Shown in pieces: positions 62,712 through 64,000 of a stretch of DNA of 64,000 bases (positions within the stretch are counted from its first letter, which is position 1; every line of letters starts with the position of its first letter). The position numbers and the translations under genes are program-made. A model generated the notes under the pieces. It made no database searches. It was given only the letters and a program-made list of their open reading frames with translations, and was not told where the DNA came from. The stretch comes from Providencia rettgeri (lineage in GTDB: Bacteria; Pseudomonadota; Gammaproteobacteria; Enterobacterales; Enterobacteriaceae), in assembly GCF_023205015.1 (NCBI RefSeq), contig NZ_CP096258.1:744001-808000 (forward strand), in the 5' to 3' direction.

Positions 62712-63665
62712 ATGAGTATTCAAACCCTCGACAAACTTTTGATTTGTCACATCGACTGTTCCATCTGGAGCGGTAGAAAAAAACTAAGGCCTGAAGATTT
62801 CAGACTAGCCAATGGCAGCCAACTTCCACCGAAGGATGTTGCCAGCTTAGGGAGTAAAAAAATTTGCGACCCTGAGGCATTGGCGAACTTTGAAAGGCTT
62901 AAGAAAGAAGCGCAGCGCTTGTGTGAGCAAGTCGGTGTGCGGTTTTTAGGTGGCTATGCCGTCCCTGAAGACCGAATTGATCAGATTGTTCCAGAGCTTG
63001 ACCGGATCGGTCAGGAGTTTGCGCAGTGTAAGCAGTTGTTCTTGGACAACTATGATCAGGTGACGTTTGACTGGGTTGCGAAACACCCGGAATTTGCAGA
63101 TGCAATCCGAAGTGCATTATCGCCCATCGAAGACGTTGAACAACGGCTTCAGTTCGATTATGCCATCTATCGAATGCAACCGGCTGAACAAGCTGGAGGC
63201 TTAGATGACAAGGTCAATGGTATGGGACACACCCTCTTTAGGGAGGTGGCTCGTGATGCCAATGAACTGTTTGAGCGTTCCGTTGTAGGCAAGAATCAAA
63301 TCAGTCAGCGAGCCCTTAATCCGCTCAAGCGATTAAGAGACAAGTTGGATGGTTTGTCCTTCCTGGATCATCGAGTTCAGCCGATGGTTGAAGCGATGGA
63401 CAATTTATTTGTTCGTCTGCCGAAGACCGGCCCTGTGACAGACAATCTCTATCACGAACTGATGGCGACCATTTTAATTTTGTCTGATCCAGACAAGATG
63501 AGAATGCACGGTGAAGGTCAATTGGATATCAGACAACTGATGCCCAAACCTGAACCTAAACCCGCACAGCCAGTATCTGCTCAGGCAGATAACTTACGTG
63601 CAATACCACAACCAACCGTCAGACCAAACCTTGGTTCGACTGTACCAAACTCATTTTATTTCTAA
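62712..63665 (+). CDS. DUF3150-like protein, 317 aa
   Basis: Mostly helical; FERLKKEAQRLCEQVGVRFLGGYAVPE near residue 57 is typical of DUF3150 proteins that lie beside CobS-like ATPases. Pro-rich linker near 275, and the tail ends PNSFYF. Probably works with CobS and the following gene. Confidence 0.75.
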   Translation: MSIQTLDKLLICHIDCSIWSGRKKLRPEDFRLANGSQLPPKDVASLGSKKICDPEALANFERLKKEAQRLCEQVGVRFLGGYAVPEDRIDQIVPELDRIGQEFAQCKQLFLDNYDQVTFDWVAKHPEFADAIRSALSPIEDVEQRLQFDYAIYRMQPAEQAGGLDDKVNGMGHTLFREVARDANELFERSVVGKNQISQRALNPLKRLRDKLDGLSFLDHRVQPMVEAMDNLFVRLPKTGPVTDNLYHELMATILILSDPDKMRMHGEGQLDIRQLMPKPEPKPAQPVSAQADNLRAIPQPTVRPNLGSTVPNSFYF

Positions 63666-63668
63666 CGT

Positions 63669-63703
63669 CCTTGAGGGCATGTTGCCCTTAAGGGCGCATG
63701 TCC
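63669..63703 (+). ncRNA. pseudoknot-like leader 7 (before last gene)
   Basis: Stem CCTTGAGGGCA/TGCCCTTAAGG; GGGCATG is complementary to CATGTCC at 63697-63703 with one wobble. Confidence 0.65.
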
Positions 63704-63726
63704 TCTGAACTATGTAAGAGGAAATT

Positions 63727-64000
63727 ATGCAATCAACCATCCATAACCCCAGCCAACTGAACCAGTTTGAAGCACATTTTCGTGGTGTGACTGATGCGGT
63801 TGAAAGTGAATCGATACCAGAAGTGGCGTGTTGTCGAACGTTAGTACAACGGTCGTACTCAACACATAGTGTCTTGATCCCCAAGAACCCTGTTTTGATC
63901 GCAGATGCGGACGCACAAGGAGTTTGGGTAACGGCCATGGTATTTGTTCCAAACATGGCATTGCAGCAAACCGCTTATGAGCGGGCCTGGCTGCAATATC
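63727..64000 (+). CDS. hypothetical ICE protein, 3' end outside window
   Basis: 91 residues visible (starts MQSTIHNPSQLNQFEAHF), no motif recognised. Follows leader 7 and AAGAGGAAAT. Position after the DUF3150-like gene suggests it belongs to the same operon. Confidence 0.75.
   Translation, partial: MQSTIHNPSQLNQFEAHFRGVTDAVESESIPEVACCRTLVQRSYSTHSVLIPKNPVLIADADAQGVWVTAMVFVPNMALQQTAYERAWLQY

Noticed and set aside
57651..63703. CRISPR-like array from the repeated GC hairpins
   Set aside because: The repeats differ in sequence, are separated by genes of varying length and each precedes a start codon; not an array.
1..64000. IncC (A/C) plasmid instead of an SXT/R391 ICE
   Set aside because: The tra genes are related, but the order with WYL gene, mosAT between traA and dsbC, HS4 after traN, rumA remnant and bet-exo-cobS unit fits SXT/R391 better. 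The integrase and attachment site lie outside the window, so this rests on synteny.

Overview
The window is most of the first half of an SXT/R391-family integrative and conjugative element (ICE) with a multi-resistance insertion. The evidence is the gene order: exonuclease, small gene, WYL regulator, defence hotspot, traI-traD, traLEKBVA, AbiE-type toxin-antitoxin (mosAT position), dsbC, traC, trhF, traW, traU, traN, then an ssb-bet-exo-cobS recombination module. Such elements live in Gammaproteobacteria (Vibrio, Proteus, Providencia, Shewanella and relatives); the sequence alone does not fix the host species.

1-14,330, accessory insertion. A Tn3-family transposase (5' end outside the window) ends at an inverted repeat. 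A gentamicin-resistance segment follows: aac(3)-II, tmrB, and an apparently unannotated minus-strand tRNA-Leu(UAA) gene split by a 213-nt group I intron. A second, inverted and truncated Tn3-family transposase closes it off. An IS3-family element then joins this block to an operon of large tyrosine-recombinase-like genes with a palindromic LexA-type box in front, followed by a CARB/PSE-like class A beta-lactamase. The whole block ends inside rumA. The first ~37 codons of this UmuD-like gene and its LexA box survive at 14,186-14,378.

14,974-29,350, ICE backbone then hotspot HS5 (between the WYL gene and traI). It holds a type I methylase, a half-length HsdS, an HNH protein that may be BstXI-like, HsdR, McrB, McrC, an Mrr-like endonuclease and two small genes.

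29,468-52,920, conjugation. Relaxase TraI, coupling protein TraD, pilus and mating-pore genes and TraN. Hotspot HS1 holds a HigBA-type toxin-antitoxin. Hotspot HS2 holds mosAT flanked by a duplicated traA 3' end.

53,013-55,842, hotspot HS4. Three overlapping or tightly spaced AT-rich genes that I do not recognise. The first carries a PD-(D/E)xK-like nuclease signature; this is a candidate undescribed defence system.

55,955-64,000. Endonuclease I, a DUF1845-like gene, then the recombination module. Seven of its genes are each preceded by a GC-rich hairpin whose 5' arm and loop can also pair with a sequence just downstream, giving a recurrent pseudoknot-like leader (STAXI-like). Three of its proteins share a C-terminal aromatic tail ending Tyr-Phe.
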